Assembly: GCA_029940115.1 (NCBI GenBank)
Contig: JAOZRQ010000456.1
Coordinates: 1-5,588, forward strand
Length of the DNA: 5,588 bases
Direction: 5' to 3'
Source: Desulfobacterales bacterium
GTDB taxonomy: Bacteria; Desulfobacterota; Desulfobacteria; Desulfobacterales; 4be13
The position numbers and the translations under genes were made by a program. The notes below the pieces were generated by a model. The model was not told where the DNA came from. It was given only the letters and a program-made list of their open reading frames with translations, and ran no database searches. Every line of letters begins with the position of its first letter. Within the stretch, counting starts at the first letter, position 1. Positions 1-5,473 of the stretch are shown piece after piece.

Positions 1-48
1 ACAAACTCACAAACTCACAAACTCACAAACTCACAAACTCACAAACTC
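1..48. repeat. 8-bp tandem repeat, six exact copies (array 1)
   Basis: Six perfect consecutive copies of ACAAACTC fill positions 1-48. They are followed by a degraded continuation (TTAAACTTGATTT) that leads into the cheY ribosome binding site. The array touches the window edge, so its true length and left flank are unknown. The AAACT core resembles the heptamer after cheB and the hexamer after cheR, which suggests related sequences or the same slippage process. No function can be assigned. Confidence 0.95.
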
Positions 49-80
49 TTAAACTTGATTTACATAGGAGACAAAGCCTA

Positions 81-554
81 ATGAAAATTCTTGTTGTGGA
101 TGATCAGCCGACCGTGAGGAAGGCCATGTCGATCATCCTGAAAAGGCTTGGATTCACCGATCTGGTCGAGGCGGAGGATGGTTATGAGGCGATGAGCCAT
201 CTGAAAAAAACGACTTTCGATCTGGTCATCTCGGATGTGCATATGCCGGCCCCGTTGCCCGGTGTGCCGGCAAAGTCGGGGATCGAACTCCTCGAAGCGG
301 TAAGACTCGATCCCGCTTTGAAAAAGATACCTTTTTTGATCGTCAGCACCGACTCTGAAATGAAAACGGTTGTCAAGGCCATGCAGAGTGGGGTGAGCGG
401 TTACATCATCAAGCCGTTCACAGAAAAGGCGGTCCGAGAGAAACTGAGCATGTTGGGCTTTGAGATGAAAGCCCCCTCTGCCGCGCCTGAACCGAAACGC
501 CCATCCTCATCTGCCAAAACCTCAGATGAGGATTTTCTCAAAACGACGTTTTAG
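81..554 (+). CDS. cheY: CheY-like single-domain response regulator with a C-terminal tail
   Basis: This is a 157-residue cytoplasmic receiver protein, expected to take phosphate from the CheA encoded downstream. The start is ATG 81, with AGGAG at 66-70 and a 10-nt spacer. Visible receiver residues are the acidic pair D7-D8, phospho-acceptor D52 in the strand LVISD, switch residue S89, aromatic Y108 and conserved K111 followed by P112. Residues 1 to about 125 form the domain. Two features are unusual. Between the MP after D52 (M55-P56) and the usual Gly (G67) there are ten residues instead of about three, a Pro/Ala-rich loop beside the active site. Residues 128-157 form a Pro/Ser/Lys-rich, probably disordered tail. 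There is no DNA-binding or other output domain, so a motor-switch or phosphate-sink role fits best. It is the first gene of the run and lies 79 bp before the chosen cheB start. The family call is very secure; the name cheY rests on the neighbours. Confidence 0.93.
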   Translation: MKILVVDDQPTVRKAMSIILKRLGFTDLVEAEDGYEAMSHLKKTTFDLVISDVHMPAPLPGVPAKSGIELLEAVRLDPALKKIPFLIVSTDSEMKTVVKAMQSGVSGYIIKPFTEKAVREKLSMLGFEMKAPSAAPEPKRPSSSAKTSDEDFLKTTF

Positions 555-618
555 TCCGTTGTCCATCCAACGGGCCACCGACCCACGGAAAACGGCCCAC
601 TGGCAATGGATCCATCAA

Positions 619-623
619 AGGGG
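619..623 (+). promoter_or_regulatory. Ribosome binding site that decides the cheB start
   Basis: AGGGG, within AAAGGGGCG, lies 10 nt before the TTG at 634. The in-frame ATG at 526 has no purine-rich site upstream, overlaps cheY by 29 bp and would add 36 residues unlike any receiver domain. Initiation at TTG 634 is therefore preferred. Confidence 0.7.
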
Positions 624-633
624 CGAACATCTT

Positions 634-1758
634 TTGAACGAAAACCTGAACATATTGATTGTCGACAACAAAGAGGCCAATCGGAACCTCATCTCCGGAA
701 TCGTCTCGGATATTCCTGGTGCAGCGGTGATGGACACCGCGTCCAACGGCCGGATCACATTGGCCAAACTGCGGCGATTCCCTGTGGATATGATCCTCCT
801 TGACCTTGAGATACCAGAGATGCAGGGTTTGGAGACCATGAGGAAGATCAGGGAGGCCCATCATCATGTGGAAGTGGTGATCCTCAGCCGAATGCTTGAG
901 GGGTGGGTGGATGACATCGTGGGCGCGTTGGAATTGGGCGCGATTGACTTTGTTCCCAAGCCAGTTGACACGAATGAAAATTCCATTCGGGAATTCCGCC
1001 TTCGGCTTCTGACCATCGTGGGCCTCCTCCATTCCCGACGAAATTTCCGCAGTATCGGAAACCGAGTCACCGGGCCCGGTGAGACGCGTCCTGATGGCAT
1101 GTCCGACAGAAAACCATCCTCGCCCCTTCTCCCCGGGGAACTTCGCCCTTCTGTGCTTCCTCCGAGAATTGAGGTTGTGGCCATCGCGGTATCCACCGGC
1201 GGCCCCAATGCGCTGGCCAAAGTCATTCCCCGATTGCCTCGCAACTTGGGCGTACCCGTTCTGATCGTCCAGCATATGCCGCCGTCATTCACGGCGTCAC
1301 TGGCCGGAAGCCTGAACGCAAAATCATCTGTGAGGGTTCAGGAGGCCGTTGACGGTGAGGATGTTCTCCCGAACACCGCGTACATCGCACCGGGCGGAAG
1401 GCATATGCTCATCCAGGCAGAGAGAGGCAGGGACAATTTGGTCGTTCGAAGATGCATCCGCTTGACGGATGATCCTCCCGAGAACAGTGTCCGCCCCTCG
1501 GCGGACGTGTTGTTCCGGTCCCTGCCCGCGGTGTATGATGGGAACATTCTGCCAGTGATCATGACAGGCATGGGATGTGACGGCATGAAAGGTGTTCTTG
1601 TCATGAAACAGAGGGGCTGCTACTGTCTCTCCCAGACGACCGACTCCTGCACGGTCTATGGGATGCCTCGTTCTGTGGATGAGGCGGCCCTTTCCGATGA
1701 GAAAGTGCCCCTTGAACGATTGGCTACCCGAATTGTCGGCATCGTCCAAGGCAAATGA
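634..1758 (+). CDS. cheB: Chemotaxis protein-glutamate methylesterase CheB (receiver plus methylesterase)
   Basis: This cytoplasmic enzyme hydrolyses receptor glutamyl methyl esters and is normally switched on by phosphate from CheA. With the TTG start it has 374 residues, close to the usual length of about 350; the frame stays open back to ATG 526. Residues 1 to about 125 are a receiver domain: phospho-acceptor D57 in MILLD, S85, and K109 in VPKP. The expected Asp-Asp pair reads D11-N12, so one metal-binding acid is Asn. A linker of about 50 residues rich in Pro, Arg and Gly follows. Residues of about 180-372 are the methylesterase. The likely catalytic triad is S187 in VSTGGP, H214 in IVQHMPP and D316 in MTGMGCDG. 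Other family blocks seen are YIAPGGRHM, the RPSADVLF segment and VYGMPRSV. An Ala-Val pair sits where Gly-Ala or Gly-Val usually precedes the catalytic Ser. The gene lies between cheY and cheR, its working partner. Family identity is very secure; the start is likely. Confidence 0.95.
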   Translation: MNENLNILIVDNKEANRNLISGIVSDIPGAAVMDTASNGRITLAKLRRFPVDMILLDLEIPEMQGLETMRKIREAHHHVEVVILSRMLEGWVDDIVGALELGAIDFVPKPVDTNENSIREFRLRLLTIVGLLHSRRNFRSIGNRVTGPGETRPDGMSDRKPSSPLLPGELRPSVLPPRIEVVAIAVSTGGPNALAKVIPRLPRNLGVPVLIVQHMPPSFTASLAGSLNAKSSVRVQEAVDGEDVLPNTAYIAPGGRHMLIQAERGRDNLVVRRCIRLTDDPPENSVRPSADVLFRSLPAVYDGNILPVIMTGMGCDGMKGVLVMKQRGCYCLSQTTDSCTVYGMPRSVDEAALSDEKVPLERLATRIVGIVQGK

Positions 1759-1763
1759 AGTTT

Positions 1764-1796
1764 GAGACTTGAAACTTGAAACTTGAAACTTGAAAG
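1764..1796. repeat. 7-bp tandem repeat after cheB (array 2)
   Basis: A heptamer GAAACTT occurs exactly at 1771-1777, 1778-1784 and 1785-1791. A variant copy GAGACTT precedes it (1764-1770) and a partial GAAAG follows (1792-1796). It starts five bases after the cheB stop and ends before the cheR ribosome binding site. The cheB frame meets a second stop (TGA at 1777-1779) inside the array. The last copy and its flank can form only a short AT-rich hairpin (AAACT with AGTTT), too weak to call a terminator. Confidence 0.9.
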
Positions 1797-1824
1797 TTTG
1801 GAACAAATTCATTTTTCAATTTTT

Positions 1825-1828
1825 GGAG
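1825..1828 (+). promoter_or_regulatory. Ribosome binding site that decides the cheR start
   Basis: GGAG lies six nt before ATG 1835. The open frame runs back to a TTG at 1790, but that codon sits inside the heptamer array, lacks a ribosome binding site and would add 15 residues (KVWNKFIFQF and so on) not typical of CheR. Confidence 0.8.
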
Positions 1829-1834
1829 ACCATA

Positions 1835-2692
1835 ATGCCTTTGCGTGTCAATGAAAAGGAATTCAAGCTACTTCGCGATTTTGTCGAAAAGGAATGCGGC
1901 GTTCTGCTGGGGGATGAAAAGGCGTATCTGATCGAAAACAGGCTCTCCAAACTGGCAACGGAGAACGGTTGCCGGAGTTTCGGGGAATTTTACATGAGAC
2001 TGAGCAAATCCCCACGAACAGACAAACTCCGGGAACGGGTGGTGGATGCCATCACGACCCATGAGACCCTCTGGCTTCGTGATGGTCATCCGTTCAAGAT
2101 ACTTCATGACCGTATTCTGCCTGAATATCAGGAGGCCATTCAGAATCGGGAACAGAACGGCATAAGGATATGGTCCGCCGCGTGCGCCACCGGACAGGAA
2201 CCGTATTCCATTGCCATGACAGCTCTTGATTACTACCGCAAAATCGGTTTGGCAGAGAACGTGTGCTCGGGTCAGATAAACATCCTTGCCACCGACGTTT
2301 CCGCTGGCATACTTTCAGCGGCAGAGGCAGGCAGGTACGATGCCCACGCGATCACCCGAGGACTGCCGGCCGCGCATCTTGACCGATATTTCAGAAAAAG
2401 GGACAATCAATGGATGATTGATGACCAAGTAAAGAGGATGGTGACCTTCAGGCAGTTCAACCTGAAGGATCCAGTGGCCGGAATCATGGGCCCCTTTGAT
2501 ATCATATTCCTTCGAAACGTCGTCATCTATTTTTCCGAAGCCTTCAAGAAGACCCTGTTCGCTCGGGTGGCCGGCCTTCTCAATTCCGGAGGGTATCTTT
2601 TTTTGGGCGCAGGTGAGACTGTCGGCGGATATAGTGAGGCGTATGATCTGCTCGAACATGAGGGGACGATCTTTTATCGGATAAAATCTTGA
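1835..2692 (+). CDS. cheR: Chemotaxis protein methyltransferase CheR
   Basis: CheR moves a methyl group from S-adenosylmethionine to receptor glutamates, opposing CheB. The protein has 285 residues, normal for the family. Residues 1 to about 70 are the helical N-terminal domain (CheR_N), starting RVNEKEFKLLRDFVEKECG. The rest is the Rossmann-type methyltransferase domain. Family blocks seen are ITTHETLWLRD at 73-83 (usually TTNET, so Asn is replaced by His), the SAM-binding segment WSAACATGQEPYSIAM at 113-128 (usually GEEP, so Glu is replaced by Gln), ILATDVS at 150-156 with the conserved Asp D154, GRY at 166-168, and FDIIFLRNVVIYF at 221-233. No C-terminal TPR or pentapeptide-binding extension is present. 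The gene follows cheB after 76 bp and is probably in its transcript. Its stop codon TGA lies inside the start of a hexamer array. The two substitutions are conservative, and activity is expected. Confidence 0.96.
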   Translation: MPLRVNEKEFKLLRDFVEKECGVLLGDEKAYLIENRLSKLATENGCRSFGEFYMRLSKSPRTDKLRERVVDAITTHETLWLRDGHPFKILHDRILPEYQEAIQNREQNGIRIWSAACATGQEPYSIAMTALDYYRKIGLAENVCSGQINILATDVSAGILSAAEAGRYDAHAITRGLPAAHLDRYFRKRDNQWMIDDQVKRMVTFRQFNLKDPVAGIMGPFDIIFLRNVVIYFSEAFKKTLFARVAGLLNSGGYLFLGAGETVGGYSEAYDLLEHEGTIFYRIKS

Positions 2693-2742
2693 ACTTGAAC
2701 GTGAACTTGAACGTGAACGTGAACGTGAACGTGAACGTGAAC
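2688..2742. repeat. Hexamer array, left arm (GAACTT/GAACGT; array 3a)
   Basis: From 2691 there are eight hexamers, two GAACTT and six GAACGT, plus a final GAAC. The preceding CTT belongs to the same phase, so the cheR stop TGA (2690-2692) is itself made of array sequence. In the cheR frame the array reads TGA at every second codon, nine times from 2690 to 2738. It is followed by a 12-bp non-repeat junction (2743-2754), after which the motif appears in reverse-complement orientation. Confidence 0.93.
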
Positions 2743-2771
2743 ATTCAGTTCCGGGCAAGTTCAAGTTCAAG
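2688..2771. repeat. Inverted repeat at the strand switch of the hexamer array
   Basis: CTTGAACTTGAAC at 2688-2700 is the exact reverse complement of GTTCAAGTTCAAG at 2759-2771, a 13-bp perfect stem around a loop of 58 bases. The right arm offers many near-identical partners, so a transcript could pair in several registers. The stem includes the cheR stop codon. No T-run follows the nearest stem, so a classic terminator is not claimed. Confidence 0.75.
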
Positions 2772-2940
2772 TGCAAGTTCAAGTTCAAGTGCAAGTGCAA
2801 GTGCAAGTGCAAGTGCAAGTGTAAGTTCAAGTGTAAGTTCAAGTGCAAGTGTAAGTTCAAGTTCAAGTGTAAGTTCAAGTTCAAGTTCAAGTGTAAGTTC
2901 AAGTTCAAGTGTAAGTTCAAGTTCAAGTTCAAGTGTAAGT
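2755..2940. repeat. Hexamer array, right arm (TCAAGT/GCAAGT/GTAAGT; array 3b)
   Basis: Thirty-one consecutive hexamers end in AAGT and differ only in their first two bases: TC, GC or GT. TCAAGT is a rotation of the reverse complement of the GAACTT motif in the left arm, so the two arms are inverted. GC variants cluster in the left part (2755-2820), and GT variants space the right part. All six frames are largely open across this tract, which gives long low-complexity Ser/Ala or Leu/Glu reading frames that are not credible genes. With the left arm, the 2943-2982 repeat and the shorter tract at 2977-3023, it fills most of the cheR-cheA gap. The remaining gap (3024-3172) holds a T-run, the promoter and the cheA ribosome binding site. 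Confidence 0.95.
2857..2940. repeat. 42-bp higher-order repeat, two exact copies
   Basis: Within the right arm the hexamer variants follow the order T T V T T T V, where T is TCAAGT and V is GTAAGT. The whole 42-bp block occurs exactly at 2857-2898 and again at 2899-2940. This shows duplication in blocks of seven hexamers on top of single-hexamer slippage. Confidence 0.88.
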
Positions 2941-2942
2941 TT

Positions 2943-2982
2943 TCCATTTGAGTCCAAGGATGCGTATCCATTTGGGTTCAAG
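2943..2982. repeat. Imperfect 16-bp direct repeat interrupting the hexamer array
   Basis: TCCATTTGAGTCCAAG (2943-2958) and TCCATTTGGGTTCAAG (2967-2982) match at 14 of 16 positions, offset by 24 bp. The second copy runs into the resumed hexamer tract. A shorter relative, CCATTTGGGT, occurs at 3058-3067 inside the proposed cheA promoter spacer. Confidence 0.8.
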
Positions 2983-3023
2983 TGTAAGTTCAAGTTCAAG
3001 TTCAAGTGTAAGTTCAAGTTCAA
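2977..3023. repeat. Hexamer array, resumed tract (array 3c)
   Basis: After the 16-bp repeats the same hexamers return for about seven and a half copies, in the variant order T V T T T V T plus a partial TCAA. The V T T T V spacing matches the 42-bp blocks upstream. The tract ends just before TTC and a run of seven T at 3027-3033. Confidence 0.9.
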
Positions 3024-3043
3024 TTCTTTTTTTGAGTTCCCCA

Positions 3044-3072
3044 TTGACAATCCCCTGCCATTTGGGTACGAT
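3044..3072 (+). promoter_or_regulatory. Predicted sigma70-type promoter for cheA
   Basis: A perfect -35 hexamer TTGACA (3044-3049) is separated by exactly 17 bp from TACGAT (3067-3072), which matches the -10 consensus TATAAT at four of six positions, including the key T-A and final A-T. Transcription would start near 3079, giving a leader of about 95 nt before cheA. It lies downstream of the hexamer satellite, so cheA may be transcribed apart from cheY-cheB-cheR. This is a sequence match only. Confidence 0.6.
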
Positions 3073-3156
3073 GCGGGAATAGATCGCGCCTCTCCTCAGC
3101 AGGACGTGTTTCAACAAACCTACGGGCCGAACAATACCCATAAAGTTGTTCCGATC

Positions 3157-3161
3157 AGGAG
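3157..3161 (+). promoter_or_regulatory. Ribosome binding site of cheA
   Basis: AGGAG lies 11 nt before the first of two adjacent ATG codons (3173 and 3176). The spacing favours the ATG at 3173. Confidence 0.7.
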
Positions 3162-3172
3162 TTTGAAGCGAA

Positions 3173-5473
3173 ATGATGGATTTGAACGCATCTCTCAATG
3201 ACACGGCAACATTTCTGATTTCAATTGAGTATTCTGACCTCTCTGAATTGAGCCGTCTGCAAGAACTGTTAAAGGCGATGGGCGAAGACAGCGCGTGTCC
3301 TGAACTTCTCAGGGCAAAACTCCTTCAATCTGTCGAAACCGTCGGGGGACTCATGGATGCATTTGATCCAGCAGAAGCAGACGAGGTTCTTGGGCAAGTG
3401 GGACAGATCATCGAAGATGCCATGAACGAAATGGAAGAGGGCGTGACACCAGATATCCCTTCTCCGGTCTCCGCATCAGAATGCAAGGAACATCCAGCCG
3501 CTGGCGAACCGGGCCCAGAGGCTGAGGACCTCCCGGAATCTGAGGCCAGCCTCATGCCGGCCGATGTGGATGCCGATCTGGTGGCCGCATTCATCACTGA
3601 AAGCACCGATCTTATCAACACAGCGGAAGATGCCCTGCTGGCGCTTGAGATGAACATGGATGACATGGATGCGGTCAGCACCGTCTTCCGGGCCTTTCAC
3701 ACCATCAAAGGGACCGCCGCGTTTCTTGAACTCTCCCTCATATCGGAACTTGCCCACCATTCAGAGTCCTTCCTGACCCGCATCCGTGACCGTGAAATCC
3801 CCTATGCGGGCGGGTACCCGGACTTGGCGCTCCGATCCGTGGACATGCTCAAGGAACTGATTCAGTCGGTCCAGAATGTTTCAGGTGGTGAGTCGTTTTG
3901 CAAGCCCCGGGGGTATGATGATCTGATGCGTGCCTTGGTGAATCCGGAAAAGGCGGGCATATCCGAAGAATCTCCCTCGCCCATATCTGAAGCGGAGCGT
4001 GTGCCGGACATCCCCTTGGAATCAGATGATGAACCTCCCCTGTATCAGACCTCCGAGGACTTCGGCGAGCTCTGTCGAGTCGTTTTGAAAACCTCGGAGG
4101 TCTTTGAAGAGGAATCCTTTGAGGAGGAACCCGATGAGGAGGAACCCGATGAGGAGGAACCCGATGAGGAGGAACTCGATGAGGAACTCCCTGATGATGA
4201 GGAAGCATTGCCTGATGAGGTGGGTGTGAAGCCGAAGCCGGCACCCCATTCTGTGGAAACGCTCCCCAAACCCAAAAAGCCGAAGCGCGTCGGAAATGTG
4301 GCCGAAGCCTCCGTCCGGGTGCCCATCGAACGGTTGGACAGATTCATTGACATGGTGGGAGAGCTGGTGGTTGCCCACTCCATGGTGATTCAGGATGATG
4401 TCGTCTCCGAGGGCGGACACCATGAGCTGATGAAGAAGGTGACTCTTACGAGCAAGATCGTCCGTGAGCTCCAGAACATGAGCATGTCCATGCGCATGAT
4501 CCCCCTCCAAGGCACATTCCGCAAAATGGCCAGAATCATCCGGGATCTGGCCCGAAAGGCTGGCAAGAATGTCCGATTCGCCACTGAAGGGGAGGATACC
4601 GAGATTGACCGGAACATGGTGGACATCATCAATGATCCGCTGGTGCATATGGTGCGCAACGCGGTGGATCATGGCATTGAACAGCCAGAAGTCCGGGAGA
4701 AACTCGGAAAGCCCCGACAGGGAACCGTGACTCTCTCTGCGAGACACTCTGCGGGGAACGTGATGGTGGAGGTCAAGGATGATGGCAGGGGCATGGACCG
4801 GAAGGCCATTTTTGAAAAGGCCAAGGAGAGCGGCCTCATTGATGACGATCCTGAAAGCGTGTTCGGCGATCAGGAGTTGTTCGGCCTGATCTTCGAGCCG
4901 GGATTTTCCACAGCGAAGATCGTTTCCGAGGTGTCGGGTCGGGGGGTGGGGATGAATGTGGTGAAGACCAACATCGAGACCCTTCGGGGACAGATTGAAA
5001 TTCAATCAAGGCCTGGAAAGGGAAGCGTGTTCAAGATGAGCCTTCCCCTGACATTGGCGATCATTGACGGCATGGTGGTCCGAGTGGGGGCTGAGAAATA
5101 TGTGATGCCCACCATATCCATTGTCCGATCGGTTCAGCCGAACCTGAGTGACATATCAACCATTCTGAACCATGGAAAAACCCTGACCCTTCAGGGAAGG
5201 CTGATCCCGCTGTTTCGACTGGCTGACCTTTTCCAAATTGAAGGCGCGGAAACGGATCCGGAAAAGTCCATTGTCATGGTGGTTGAGGAGGATGGCAAGC
5301 AGGCAGGCATCATCATTGATGAGCTGATCGGCAGCCAACAAATCGTCATCAAAACGCTGGGGGAGATCATGCGGAACATCCCGGGCATATCAGGGAGCGC
5401 GATCATGCCCAACGGCAGAGTCGGCCTGATTCTGGATGTGGGAGGGCTGGTGAGCCTTGCCCATAAGGGGTGA
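3173..5473 (+). CDS. cheA: Chemotaxis histidine kinase CheA with acidic repeat linker
   Basis: CheA is the cytoplasmic kinase that couples receptors to the CheY and CheB receivers. It has 766 residues, long for the family (about 650 in E. coli). Residues 1-130 are an extension: a predicted helical part (about 10-88), then an acidic Pro/Glu/Ala linker. I do not recognise a known domain there. Residues of about 133-240 are the HPt (P1) domain, with phospho-acceptor H176 in AFHTIKG. Residues of about 260-375 are an acidic low-complexity linker with a tandem EEEPD repeat (317-333) and a basic Pro/Lys end (353-372); no P2 CheY-docking domain is obvious. P3 dimerisation starts about 380 (VRVPIERLDRFIDMVGELVV). 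The ATPase (P4) has the N box VRNAVDHG (494-501), G1 DDGRGM (536-541), F box FEPGFST (574-580) and G2 SGRGVGMNVV (588-597). The CheW-like P5 domain runs from about 625 to the end. There is no C-terminal receiver. The kinase should be active. A predicted promoter lies upstream, and the stop codon opens a heptamer array. Confidence 0.96.
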   Translation: MMDLNASLNDTATFLISIEYSDLSELSRLQELLKAMGEDSACPELLRAKLLQSVETVGGLMDAFDPAEADEVLGQVGQIIEDAMNEMEEGVTPDIPSPVSASECKEHPAAGEPGPEAEDLPESEASLMPADVDADLVAAFITESTDLINTAEDALLALEMNMDDMDAVSTVFRAFHTIKGTAAFLELSLISELAHHSESFLTRIRDREIPYAGGYPDLALRSVDMLKELIQSVQNVSGGESFCKPRGYDDLMRALVNPEKAGISEESPSPISEAERVPDIPLESDDEPPLYQTSEDFGELCRVVLKTSEVFEEESFEEEPDEEEPDEEEPDEEELDEELPDDEEALPDEVGVKPKPAPHSVETLPKPKKPKRVGNVAEASVRVPIERLDRFIDMVGELVVAHSMVIQDDVVSEGGHHELMKKVTLTSKIVRELQNMSMSMRMIPLQGTFRKMARIIRDLARKAGKNVRFATEGEDTEIDRNMVDIINDPLVHMVRNAVDHGIEQPEVREKLGKPRQGTVTLSARHSAGNVMVEVKDDGRGMDRKAIFEKAKESGLIDDDPESVFGDQELFGLIFEPGFSTAKIVSEVSGRGVGMNVVKTNIETLRGQIEIQSRPGKGSVFKMSLPLTLAIIDGMVVRVGAEKYVMPTISIVRSVQPNLSDISTILNHGKTLTLQGRLIPLFRLADLFQIEGAETDPEKSIVMVVEEDGKQAGIIIDELIGSQQIVIKTLGEIMRNIPGISGSAIMPNGRVGLILDVGGLVSLAHKG
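4121..4180 (+). repeat. 15-bp in-frame repeat inside cheA (acidic linker)
   Basis: Three exact copies of GAGGAGGAACCCGAT (4121-4165) and a fourth with one change (Pro codon CCC to Leu CTC, 4166-4180) encode EEEPD, EEEPD, EEEPD and EEELD. A fifth, decayed unit follows, and an acidic lead-in precedes it. Length changes would be in frame, adding or removing five acidic residues between the HPt domain and the kinase core. Confidence 0.93.

Noticed and set aside
1..48. Short repeats as a CRISPR array
   Set aside because: The units are directly adjacent without spacers and only 8 bp long. The same applies to the other arrays.
538..1275. A 245-codon minus-strand frame antisense to cheB
   Set aside because: The + strand encodes a full receiver domain and the start of the methylesterase here. 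The antisense product shows no recognisable motif.
1769..1820. TTGAAA copies in array 2 as -35 elements of a cheR promoter
   Set aside because: The only -10-like hexamer (TTCAAT at 1815) lies 19 bp after the last copy and is weak. Read-through from upstream is simpler.
2315..2971. A 218-codon minus-strand frame with Leu-Asn/Leu-His runs across the satellite and the end of cheR
   Set aside because: It is a shadow of the repeat and of cheR. Hexamer repeats keep frames open on both strands. The same holds for the Leu/Glu-rich minus frame at 2745-3050.
3141..3156. TAAA and CCGAT before cheA as a sigma28 flagellar promoter
   Set aside because: The elements are only a few bases apart instead of about 15, so they cannot form a sigma28 promoter.
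2689..3201. A 170-codon + strand frame starting at TTG in the hexamer array and overlapping the cheA start
   Set aside because: It consists mostly of Asn/Val, Ser/Ala/Val and Phe/Lys runs produced by hexamers without stops. It has no ribosome binding site of its own and runs through the cheA promoter and ribosome binding site.
4022..5005. A 327-codon minus-strand frame inside cheA
   Set aside because: It is antisense to a clearly conserved kinase core, its His/Leu-rich composition mirrors cheA codon bias, and it shows no family motif.
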